Shown here piece by piece: positions 25,612 to 32,476 of a stretch of DNA of 52,034 nt. This DNA is from JAISGQ01 sp045604965. GTDB taxonomy: Bacteria > Bacillota > Clostridia > Oscillospirales > Acutalibacteraceae. Below the pieces are notes generated by a model. The model was not told the origin of the DNA. It saw only the letters and a list, made by a program, of their open reading frames with translations, and searched no databases. Position numbers and translations under genes: made by a program. Where the stretch lies: the NCBI GenBank assembly GCA_045604965.1, contig JAZUPB010000064.1, positions 1-52,034 on the forward strand, in the 5' to 3' direction. How positions within the stretch are numbered: the first letter of the stretch is position 1; each line of letters opens with the position of its first letter.

Positions 25612-26274
25612 ACGGCAATAAAAACATATAAAAAGGGTGCAGCTGCAAGACTTTCCGAAAACTTCAGACTGGCAGAGTTTCACTGTAAGGGAAAAAATTG
25701 CTGCTCGTCCACTATGGTAGATGAAAAACTTGTGATGCTTCTGCAGAAGCTTCGCGATAAGCTTGGCACTGCAATAAACATAAATTCCGGCTACAGATGC
25801 AGAAGACACAATGCGTCTGTAGGAGGAGATGCGGCAAGCAACCACGTAAAAGGCAAAGCCGCAGATATAGTCGTACCCGGAGTTGACCCTGCCGAAGTGG
25901 CAAAAGCTGCGGAATCGGTGGGATTCAAGGGTATAATTCTCTATACCAAAAAGAGATTTGTTCACGTAGCGGTGCGTGACACAAAGTCTTTCAAAAAGAA
26001 TACCGGCAGTAAGATCGTTACTGTCACCACTTTCGGTGGAAGTGAGCCCTGTCCCTATGACGAGCCTGAAAAGGCAGTGCGCTACGGCGACAGAGGAGAA
26101 AATGTCAGATGGGTGCAGTGGATGCTGGTAAAGTGCGGATTCTCAATTGCGGTGGACGGCTCCTGCGGACCTAAGACAAGAGCCGCAATACGTGCGTTTC
26201 AGGCAAATTACAAGCTTGAGACTGACGGCATAGCAGGTCCCAAAACAAAGGCAAAGCTCAAGGCGGTGGCATAA
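25612..26274 (+). CDS. endolysin: M15 peptidase plus peptidoglycan-binding domain, ACG start
   Basis: A 220-residue cell-wall hydrolase. Residues 14-125 are an M15A-type zinc peptidase with SGYRCRRHN, ligands in SNHVKGKAADI (His78, Asp85) and HVAV (His118). Residues about 155-220 form a PG_binding_1 domain: GENVRWVQWMLVKCGF and GPKTKAKLKAV. The frame opens at 25606, and the likely start is ACG 25612: GAGGTGA stands six bases upstream and the product then reads (M)AIKTYKKG, like relatives. ATG 25714 would delete 34 conserved residues and has no ribosome site. ACG may be an inefficient natural start or a mutated ATG. Confidence 0.78.
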   Translation, partial: TAIKTYKKGAAARLSENFRLAEFHCKGKNCCSSTMVDEKLVMLLQKLRDKLGTAININSGYRCRRHNASVGGDAASNHVKGKAADIVVPGVDPAEVAKAAESVGFKGIILYTKKRFVHVAVRDTKSFKKNTGSKIVTVTTFGGSEPCPYDEPEKAVRYGDRGENVRWVQWMLVKCGFSIAVDGSCGPKTRAAIRAFQANYKLETDGIAGPKTKAKLKAVA

Positions 26275-26531
26275 TGGACGCGCTTGAGAGCAGAGTGGAA
26301 AAGTGTGAAAAGGACATTGGGGTGTTGTACAGCAAGGCAAACGATTCCGTAATTGCTCAAACAAGGATAAGCACTCAGCTTGATAATGTTCTGCTGGCTA
26401 TAGGCAAGCTTGAAAAGGCACTTGAACAGATGCAGAGCAAGCCGGCCCAGAGGTGGGAAAGCCTTGTGACGCAGGTGATATCGATGATCGTGGCCGCAGT
26501 TGTGGGCGGCATCATAGGAGGTCTTTTGTGA
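26274..26531 (+). CDS. XhlA-like holin-associated protein
   Basis: An 85-residue protein with a coiled coil (residues about 1-60) and one C-terminal transmembrane segment (ISMIVAAVVGGIIGGLL). This is the layout of XhlA/hemolysin-type proteins that act with holins in PBSX-like elements. The ATG overlaps the endolysin stop by one base. Confidence 0.75.
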   Translation: MDALESRVEKCEKDIGVLYSKANDSVIAQTRISTQLDNVLLAIGKLEKALEQMQSKPAQRWESLVTQVISMIVAAVVGGIIGGLL

Positions 26532-26716
26532 AGGGGATAACCGATAGACTCAAATCGCCTGTTGTGTGGAGTGCTGTGCTGACGGTGGTGTATGCACAGC
26601 TTGAAATGCTTCAGGGAAGCGAGCTGAGCATAAAAAATATAGTTTTATCCGTAATGATAATACTGTGTGCAGCATTTTCAGCACTTAACGATCCGACCAA
26701 CAGGAACGGAATATAA
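26528..26716 (+). CDS. phage holin, phi LC3/Phage_holin_1-like
   Basis: A 62-residue membrane protein starting at GTG 26528, overlapping the previous stop (GTGA). It has two hydrophobic segments, VVWSAVLTVVYAQLEML and IVLSVMIILCAAFSAL, and the family ending LNDPTNRNGI. Holins form the pores that let endolysin reach the wall. GGAGG precedes it. It is the last gene of the cluster, directly before a strong terminator. Confidence 0.85.
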   Translation: MKGITDRLKSPVVWSAVLTVVYAQLEMLQGSELSIKNIVLSVMIILCAAFSALNDPTNRNGI

Positions 26717-26718
26717 GT

Positions 26719-26756
26719 AAAAAGGATACCGTACCAAAAGGTACGGTATCCTTTTT
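26719..26756. terminator. strong bidirectional terminator closing the phage-like cluster
   Basis: A perfect 17-base stem (AAAAAGGATACCGTACC with its complement) around AAAA, ending in TTTTT on both strands. It separates the holin gene from the convergent channel gene. Confidence 0.93.
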
Positions 26757-26760
26757 GACT

Positions 26761-27384
26761 TTACGCTTTTGGAAGCTTCCAGTGGAACTTTGCAGCGCAC
26801 AGCCTGAGAAGAAAAACAACAAAGGCGCCTGCAAGCATTGAATATACAACGCCTGCGTAGTTCCAGAGAAAAACAGTTACAGCCGAGCCTATAAGGGAGG
26901 CTGTGGCATAAAAATGTTTTATAAAAATATAAGGGGTGTTACCTGAAAGAGTATCACGCATTACGCCTCCGCCGACACCGGTAATGACACCGACAAAGAG
27001 AAGAAGATATATATTGAAGTCGTTGTGAACGCTTGCGGCGGTTTCAATTCCCACAACAGTAAACACGGCTAACCCTAAGGAATCCATTAAGAGAAGGATT
27101 ATATCAAAGACCTTCTGGTTTTTCAGAAGTGCGTTTCTGAAATACGGTATGAATATGATAATGGAAACAGCAATTGCAACGATGCTGTAAACAGGGTTTC
27201 TAAATGTTTCGGGAGGGGTGTTTCCGAGAACAAGGTCACGGATAACACCGCCGCCGACAGCGGTGATTAGCCCCAGTATAACGACGCCGAAAATATCCAT
27301 TTTCTTTGATATTGCGATAAGTGCGCCGGATATTGCAAAGGCAACGGTTCCGATAAGTTCAAAGATAAGCAGCAGTACAGCCAT
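26761..27384 (-). CDS. TRIC-type cation channel family protein (UPF0126, YicG-like)
   Basis: A 207-residue membrane protein of seven helices formed by two repeats. Each repeat carries the glycine signature: AVGGGVIRDLVLGNTPP and GVGGGVMRDTLSGNTPY. Prokaryotic TRIC proteins form trimeric monovalent cation channels. ATG 27384 is chosen, with AGAGGT upstream; the longer reading from 27426 adds 14 residues without a ribosome site. It is monocistronic. Confidence 0.9.
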   Translation of the reverse strand: MAVLLLIFELIGTVAFAISGALIAISKKMDIFGVVILGLITAVGGGVIRDLVLGNTPPETFRNPVYSIVAIAVSIIIFIPYFRNALLKNQKVFDIILLLMDSLGLAVFTVVGIETAASVHNDFNIYLLLFVGVITGVGGGVMRDTLSGNTPYIFIKHFYATASLIGSAVTVFLWNYAGVVYSMLAGAFVVFLLRLCAAKFHWKLPKA

Positions 27385-27416
27385 ACAGATACCTCTTTTG
27401 ATGATCTTATGACAAA

Positions 27417-27445
27417 AACATAGCATATTTTACTCAATTAATCAA
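27417..27445 (-). promoter_or_regulatory. predicted promoter of the TRIC-type gene
   Basis: On the minus strand TTGATT, 17 bases, TATGTT, 32 bases before the start codon. Confidence 0.5.
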
Positions 27446-27462
27446 GCTGGAATAATTGCAAG

Positions 27463-27494
27463 AAAAAAGGGACTGCACAGCAGTCCCTTTTTAT
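27463..27494 (-). terminator. terminator of the arginine operon
   Basis: AAAGGGACTGC, loop TGT, GCAGTCCCTTT, then T-rich sequence on the minus strand, directly behind argD. Confidence 0.9.
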
Positions 27495-27495
27495 T

Positions 27496-28659
27496 TTACA
27501 TAGCTATCTGTTTGATCAGAACCTCAATCGCCTTATCGATCTGTTCATAGGTGATATTCAGGGGAGGAAGAAGTCTTACCTTTGTCTTTGCGGAAAGAAC
27601 AAGAACACCGTTGTCGATACAGCCGTTTATAATATCTTTAGCTGCTCTTTCTGTCTCGATGCCTATCATAAGACCTTTTCCTGTTATGCTCTTTACGCCA
27701 TTGACGTTTTCAAGCTTGCTTCTTATATACTCGCCTTTTGCAGTGACTTCCGAAAGAAAATCATCTGTCAGACGGTTAAATACACTGAGAGCGCCTGCAC
27801 ATACTGCAGGGTTGCCGCCGAAGGTAGAGCCGTGAGTGCCGGGAGTGAGAACGTCAGCAGTGCGTTCGCCGAGAACACAGGCACCGATGGGAAGTCCGCC
27901 ACCCAATCCCTTTGCAGTTGTGAAGATATCGGGTGTTACGCCGAAGTGCATATAGCCGAACAGCTTACCGGTTCTGCCGTTGCCTGTCTGCACCTCGTCG
28001 AAAATTAGCAGAAGTCCGTATTTTTCACAGATCTCAGCAACCTTCTTGACGTAGCTCTGCTCAAGGGGATATACGCCGCCTTCGCCCTGAACGCTTTCCA
28101 GCATAACAGCGCAGCAGCCGTTTTCCTGTGCGAGCTTTTCGACTTCGGATGCGTCATAGGCACTTGCATACACAAAGCCTTCGGTAAAGGGCATAAAATT
28201 GGTGTGGAATGAATTCTGACCTGTAGCGGCAAGAGTTGTTATCGTTCTGCCGTGAAAGCTGTTTTTAAGAGTTATTATTGTGCTTCTGCCTTCACCGTAC
28301 TTATCGAACGCCCACTTACGTGCGACCTTGATTGCGCATTCGTTTGCCTCTGCGCCGGAATTGCCGAAGAACACCTTTTTCATACCTGTCTTTTCGCAGA
28401 GCTGCTCTGCAAGAAGTGCACAGGGAGAGGTGTAGTAGAGGTTTGAAATATGCTGTATAGAGGTGAGCTGAGCTGTTACAGCCGCAACCCACTCGTCATC
28501 TGCAGCACCGAATGCGTTTACGCCGATACCGCTGGTCATATCTATATATTCCTTGCCGTCACCACCCTTGAGAAGAGCGCCCTTGCCGCTGACGATCTCA
28601 ACGGGAAAACGGCCGTAGGAAGATGCAACATATTTTTTATCGGTTTCGAAAATGCTCAT
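27496..28659 (-). CDS. argD: acetylornithine aminotransferase
   Basis: A class-III PLP aminotransferase, 387 residues, that converts N-acetylglutamate semialdehyde to N-acetylornithine. The motifs GNSGAEANECAIKVAR, SFHGRT, LIFDEVQTGNGRTG and the PLP lysine in FTTAKGLGGG (Lys250) are present. It is the last gene of argC-argJ-argB-argD, 23 bases behind argB. The context makes the arginine role secure; some homologues also serve lysine synthesis. Confidence 0.95.
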   Translation of the reverse strand: MSIFETDKKYVASSYGRFPVEIVSGKGALLKGGDGKEYIDMTSGIGVNAFGAADDEWVAAVTAQLTSIQHISNLYYTSPCALLAEQLCEKTGMKKVFFGNSGAEANECAIKVARKWAFDKYGEGRSTIITLKNSFHGRTITTLAATGQNSFHTNFMPFTEGFVYASAYDASEVEKLAQENGCCAVMLESVQGEGGVYPLEQSYVKKVAEICEKYGLLLIFDEVQTGNGRTGKLFGYMHFGVTPDIFTTAKGLGGGLPIGACVLGERTADVLTPGTHGSTFGGNPAVCAGALSVFNRLTDDFLSEVTAKGEYIRSKLENVNGVKSITGKGLMIGIETERAAKDIINGCIDNGVLVLSAKTKVRLLPPLNITYEQIDKAIEVLIKQIAM

Positions 28660-28682
28660 TTAGAACAGCTCCTTTTTCAAAG

Positions 28683-29543
28683 TCATTCGCCTTTGATAAA
28701 CATAGTTCCGAGGCCCTCGCTGGTGAGAAGCTCGATAATGATGGAGTGAGGAATTGTACCGTCGAAGATAAACACCTTCTGTACGCCGCAGTTGAGAGCC
28801 TCAATGCAGCATTCTACCTTGGGGATCATACCGCCGTTTATTGTGCCGTCTGCAATAAGCTCCTTGGCCTGATTGACAGTGATACCTGTAATAAGGGTGG
28901 AGGGGTCGTCCTTATCGCGCATAATGCCTGCGATATCAGTCATTGCGATCATTGCCTCAGCGCCCAGCATACCTGCGATGCGAGCAGCGGCAGTGTCTGC
29001 GTTGATATTATATACGTGCTCGTTTTCGTCACAGCCGACGGTGGAAATGATGGGAATATATCCCTTTTCGAGAACATCGAGAACAGGCTGAATATTGACC
29101 TCGGTGATTTCACCTACATTTCCCAGTCTCGGATCTTTCTGCTTTGCGCGGATCATATGTCCGTCAATGCCTGAAAGACCTATGGCTTTACCGCCGATGC
29201 TCTGGATAAGGTTAACAAGGCTCTTGTTGACCTTTCCTGCGAGAACCATCTGAACAATATCGATGGTTTCATCATCGGTTACGCGGAGACCGTCAACAAA
29301 CTCGGTCTTCTTTCCGACCTTCTTGAGCATATCGGTGATCTCAGGACCGCCACCGTGGACAAGAACCACCTTTACGCCGACAAGAGTGAGAAGAACCATA
29401 TCGGTCATAACGGAACGCTTAAGATCTTCGTTGAGCATAGCGTTTCCGCCGTATTTGATAACGACGATCTTATTGTTGTATTTCTGTATGTAAGGAAGCG
29501 CGTGAGTCAGTACTCGTGCGCGCTGTGCATTTGTAAGCTGCAT
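28683..29543 (-). CDS. argB: acetylglutamate kinase
   Basis: A 286-residue amino-acid kinase that phosphorylates N-acetylglutamate. Motifs: VVIKYGGNAM, VLVHGGGPEI, the substrate site GLRVTD, and NINADTAAARIA. The N-terminal helix (AQRARVLTHALPYIQKY) is the extension found in arginine-inhibited hexameric kinases, so feedback inhibition is likely. ATG 29543 is preferred because AAGGA lies eight bases upstream; ATG 29552 would overlap the ribosome site. Confidence 0.95.
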   Translation of the reverse strand: MQLTNAQRARVLTHALPYIQKYNNKIVVIKYGGNAMLNEDLKRSVMTDMVLLTLVGVKVVLVHGGGPEITDMLKKVGKKTEFVDGLRVTDDETIDIVQMVLAGKVNKSLVNLIQSIGGKAIGLSGIDGHMIRAKQKDPRLGNVGEITEVNIQPVLDVLEKGYIPIISTVGCDENEHVYNINADTAAARIAGMLGAEAMIAMTDIAGIMRDKDDPSTLITGITVNQAKELIADGTINGGMIPKVECCIEALNCGVQKVFIFDGTIPHSIIIELLTSEGLGTMFIKGE

Positions 29544-29614
29544 TTTCAACATCCTTATAGCATATTTTAGATCAGGCCTTCTCGTAAGGCTTGCAGGTTT
29601 TTCGGAGGGAAAGA

Positions 29615-30892
29615 TTAGGTTCTGTAATCTCCGTTTATCTTGACGTAATCGTATGTAAGATCGCAGCCGAAAGCGGTGGCTTCAGCATCGCCGTCTCTGA
29701 GAATAACATCGATCAGCACCTCGTCCTGAGAAAGGACTTCGGTTGCCTTCTCTTCGGAGAATTCAACACCTCTGCCCATTTTGCAGACAAGGACTTCTCC
29801 TGCCTTGGATTTGAAATAGACATCTATCTTGTCAACATCTGTAGTTTCCCCTGCATAGCCGATGGCGCAGAGTACACGACCCCAGTTTGCATCGTTGCCG
29901 AACATTGCGGCCTTGATAAGGGGAGAGCAGATGACAGACTTTGCAATACCCTTTGCGGCCTTTTCGTCGGCTGCGCCTGTGACTTTACATTCAACAAGCT
30001 TTGTAGCGCCTTCACCGTCCTTTGCCATAATACGTGCGAGGTAGGTGCAGACATACATAAGAGCATCGGCAAAGGTCTTGAAATCTTCGCTTTCTTCAGT
30101 GATTTCAGTGTTCCCTGCCAGACCTGATGCAAGAATGCACAGGGTATCGTTTGTGCTGGTGTCGCCGTCAACGGAAAGCATATTGAAAGTATCATCAGCA
30201 GATGCCTTCAGTGCTTTCTGAAGCATTTCGGAAGATATTGCCGCATCGGTGGTGACATAAGCCAGCATAGTAGCCATATTGGGGTGTATCATACCGCTGC
30301 CCTTGCTTATTGCGCCCATAGTGACAGTCTTACCGGAAAGCTCAAACTGTATTGCGATCTCTTTTACAACGGTATCAGTGGTCATAATAGCCTTTGCAGC
30401 CTGCATACCGTCCTTGGAAAGAGCCTTGTGGAGATAGGGGATACCCTCTTCGATAGGCTCAATGGGAAGAGTCTGTCCGATAACACCTGTTGAGGCTACA
30501 AGAACCTCTTTTGTGGAAATGCCGAGCTCGGCGGCAGTAAGTTCTGCCATCTTTTCAGCTTTTTCAATGCCGTCAGAGTTGCAGGTGTTTGCGTTGCCGC
30601 TGTTTACGATTATTGCTCTGGGCTTTGCCTTTGAAAGATGATCCTTGCAGACAAGGATAGGAGCGCCTTTAACAAGGTTGGTAGTGAACACTGCACCTGC
30701 AGAGCAGGGAACATCGCAGACAATAAGTGCCAGGTCGGGCTTGTGCTCGTTCTGAATAGATTCGTTTGCGAGTATGGACTTTGCAGTGACAGTGTTTGTG
30801 GGATACATAGAGCGCTTTACTCCGCAGTAAACGCCTGCGGCGGTAAATCCGAGGGGAGCGGCAACCGAGCCGGATACGTTTTTGTAGTTCAT
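29615..30892 (-). CDS. argJ: glutamate N-acetyltransferase / amino-acid acetyltransferase
   Basis: A 425-residue ArgJ precursor that cleaves itself between Ala207 and Thr208 in the motif HPNMATMLAY; Thr208 is the nucleophile. It transfers acetyl from N-acetylornithine to glutamate, closing the acetyl cycle. Other motifs are NSGNANTCN, GVIGQTLP and KAIMTTDT. No argA-like gene is in the window, so it may be bifunctional, also using acetyl-CoA. GGAGA precedes ATG 30892, 14 bases behind argC. Confidence 0.95.
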   Translation of the reverse strand: MNYKNVSGSVAAPLGFTAAGVYCGVKRSMYPTNTVTAKSILANESIQNEHKPDLALIVCDVPCSAGAVFTTNLVKGAPILVCKDHLSKAKPRAIIVNSGNANTCNSDGIEKAEKMAELTAAELGISTKEVLVASTGVIGQTLPIEPIEEGIPYLHKALSKDGMQAAKAIMTTDTVVKEIAIQFELSGKTVTMGAISKGSGMIHPNMATMLAYVTTDAAISSEMLQKALKASADDTFNMLSVDGDTSTNDTLCILASGLAGNTEITEESEDFKTFADALMYVCTYLARIMAKDGEGATKLVECKVTGAADEKAAKGIAKSVICSPLIKAAMFGNDANWGRVLCAIGYAGETTDVDKIDVYFKSKAGEVLVCKMGRGVEFSEEKATEVLSQDEVLIDVILRDGDAEATAFGCDLTYDYVKINGDYRT

Positions 30893-30906
30893 TTCAATAT
30901 ATCTCC

Positions 30907-31836
30907 TTACAGGACAAGGCCTGTTGTCTTATCAAGGCCAAGCATAATATTCATACATTCAACTGCGGCACCGGAAGCACCCTTGCCGAGGTTGTCAAAA
31001 CGTGACATAAGCAGAATTCTGTCTTCGTTTCCGAATACAGTGATCTCCATACTGTCGCGTCCCGAAAGAGCTCCTGCAGAAGCGAAGCCGCCTTCGTCTA
31101 TAACATCGGTGTATTTTACGACCTCTCCGCAGTAAAGAGCTTCGTATACTTTTTTGATATCACCCATATTACCGTTTGCATCACAGCCGAAAACAGGCAC
31201 TGTGACGTGCATTCCCGAATAAAAGGGAGCAACGGTGGGGCAGAAGATGGGAGCATTTGTCAAACCTGTACGAACGGTCATTTCAGGGATATGCTTGTGA
31301 GTCTGACCCAGTGCGTACTGTCTGGGAGCGACAAACAGGGGATCGAGTTCATCGCTTTCGTACTGAGCTATCATACCCTTTCCGCCGCCGCTGTAGCCGG
31401 TAACGGAAAAGCAGGTCAGACGAGCTTCGGTATCGAGGATACCTGCGGCGACCAGCGGAGCGGTGAGAGAAACAAAACCGCTTGCGTGACAGCCGGGAAC
31501 ACATACGCGCTTTGCGTTTGCGATACGGTCATAGTGACCTGCGGACAGCTCTGGAAAGCCGTAGGCCCAGTCGGGCAGAGTACGGTGAGCTGTGGAAGCA
31601 TCGATGATTCTTGTTGTATCATTTTCTACCATAGAGACAGCTTCTCTTGCAGCGTCATCAGGAAGACAGAGAAATGCGATATCGCAGGAATTGAGAGCTT
31701 CCTTTCGTGCGGCAGGATCTTTGCGCTTTTCCTCTGAAAGAGTGATAAGCTCGATGTCCTGTCTTTCGCCGATTCGTTCTTTTATGCGCAGACCGGTGGT
31801 ACCGGCACTGCCGTCAATGAATACAGTGTGCTTCAT
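30907..31836 (-). CDS. argC: N-acetyl-gamma-glutamyl-phosphate reductase (short type)
   Basis: A 309-residue NADPH-dependent reductase of the shorter ArgC group. It has the nucleotide-binding start FIDGSAGTTGLRI, the active-site cysteine in VCVPGCHASG (Cys116), and TGYSGGGKGMI. It leads the operon behind GGAGGTG, and its promoter overlaps an ARG box. Confidence 0.94.
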   Translation of the reverse strand: MKHTVFIDGSAGTTGLRIKERIGERQDIELITLSEEKRKDPAARKEALNSCDIAFLCLPDDAAREAVSMVENDTTRIIDASTAHRTLPDWAYGFPELSAGHYDRIANAKRVCVPGCHASGFVSLTAPLVAAGILDTEARLTCFSVTGYSGGGKGMIAQYESDELDPLFVAPRQYALGQTHKHIPEMTVRTGLTNAPIFCPTVAPFYSGMHVTVPVFGCDANGNMGDIKKVYEALYCGEVVKYTDVIDEGGFASAGALSGRDSMEITVFGNEDRILLMSRFDNLGKGASGAAVECMNIMLGLDKTTGLVL

Positions 31837-31884
31837 TTCAGCACCTCCATAGATATTTATATAGAAATTCCCAGTGAATGAATA

Positions 31885-31919
31885 TGCATAATTATACTTT
31901 TGTACATTCTGAAAGTCAA
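31885..31919 (-). promoter_or_regulatory. argC promoter with overlapping ARG box
   Basis: On the minus strand TTGACT, 17 bases, TATAAT (31914-31919 and 31891-31896). The -10 sits inside AGTATAATTATGCA, which agrees with the ARG box TGAATAATTATTCA at 11 of 14 positions. ArgR with arginine would block RNA polymerase here. The transcript leader is about 45 bases. Confidence 0.7.
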
Positions 31920-32022
31920 GAGTTGTGACAAATCCCGAAAATATTCTCGTTTATTATGTAAGAGCGCTATAGTGAAACGATGGAATTTGTGCATATTAAC
32001 ATAAGAGCAACAAGCAGGTGAG

Positions 32023-32036
32023 TGAATATATATTCA
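32023..32036. promoter_or_regulatory. second, perfectly palindromic ARG box-like site
   Basis: TGAATATATATTCA is a perfect 14-bp dyad of the ARG-box form. Related half-sites follow at 32042-32056 (TGCATATTATATACA) and 32062-32072 (ATTCATTGAAT). It lies about 190 bases upstream of argC and about 125 bases upstream of the small secreted protein gene, so it could serve either. The gene-free stretch 31837-32160 holds nothing else clear. Confidence 0.5.
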
Positions 32037-32160
32037 TTGGATGCATATTATATACAATATTATTCATTGAATTGCAGTGTAAAGGCAAAACAGACAGTGG
32101 TAATAATTGAAAATATGGTGTATAATCAAAATAAGAAATATTCCCAAAGGAGGAAGAACA

Positions 32161-32409
32161 GTGAAAAGGATTATGGTTTTGCTTCTCTGCATACTGGCAG
32201 CAGCAACAGTGGGGGCTGCTTCAGTTTCTGCCCAGAAGGCAGATGAGATCAATACAGGCTATTACAGCGACTACGATTTTGATGTTGGAGAAGGCGTAGA
32301 GGATACGGTAGAGGAAGAATTAAAAGGCTGCGTAGGCGGAGCAACAGCACTTCCCCTTTATGCAATTGTTATTGCAGGCGCAGCGGTGATAATCAAAAAA
32401 AGATTATAA
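32161..32409 (+). CDS. small secreted or membrane-anchored protein, unknown function
   Basis: An 82-residue protein with an N-terminal signal peptide ending near VSAQA, an acidic middle (YSDYDFDVGEGVEDTVEEELKGC) and a C-terminal hydrophobic segment ending in positive KKRL. This resembles a short surface protein held by its tail, or a precursor peptide. The start is GTG 32161 behind AAAGGAGG. It stands alone between the arginine operon and the M56 gene. No function is suggested by the sequence. Confidence 0.6.
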   Translation: MKRIMVLLLCILAAATVGAASVSAQKADEINTGYYSDYDFDVGEGVEDTVEEELKGCVGGATALPLYAIVIAGAAVIIKKRL

Positions 32410-32432
32410 TTTTAAATAGTTGCAATAGAAAG

Positions 32433-32462
32433 GAGCACCCGATAGGGTGCGGCTTTTGTTTC
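32433..32462 (+). terminator. weak intrinsic terminator after the small secreted protein gene
   Basis: GCACCC-GATA-GGGTGC followed by GGCTTTTGTTT. The stem is short and the T-run interrupted. Confidence 0.6.
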
Positions 32463-32476
32463 ATACTAAGTGAATA

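Noticed and set aside
28623..29174. Plus-strand frames opposite argB and argJ
   Set aside because: Shadows of conserved arginine genes on minus.
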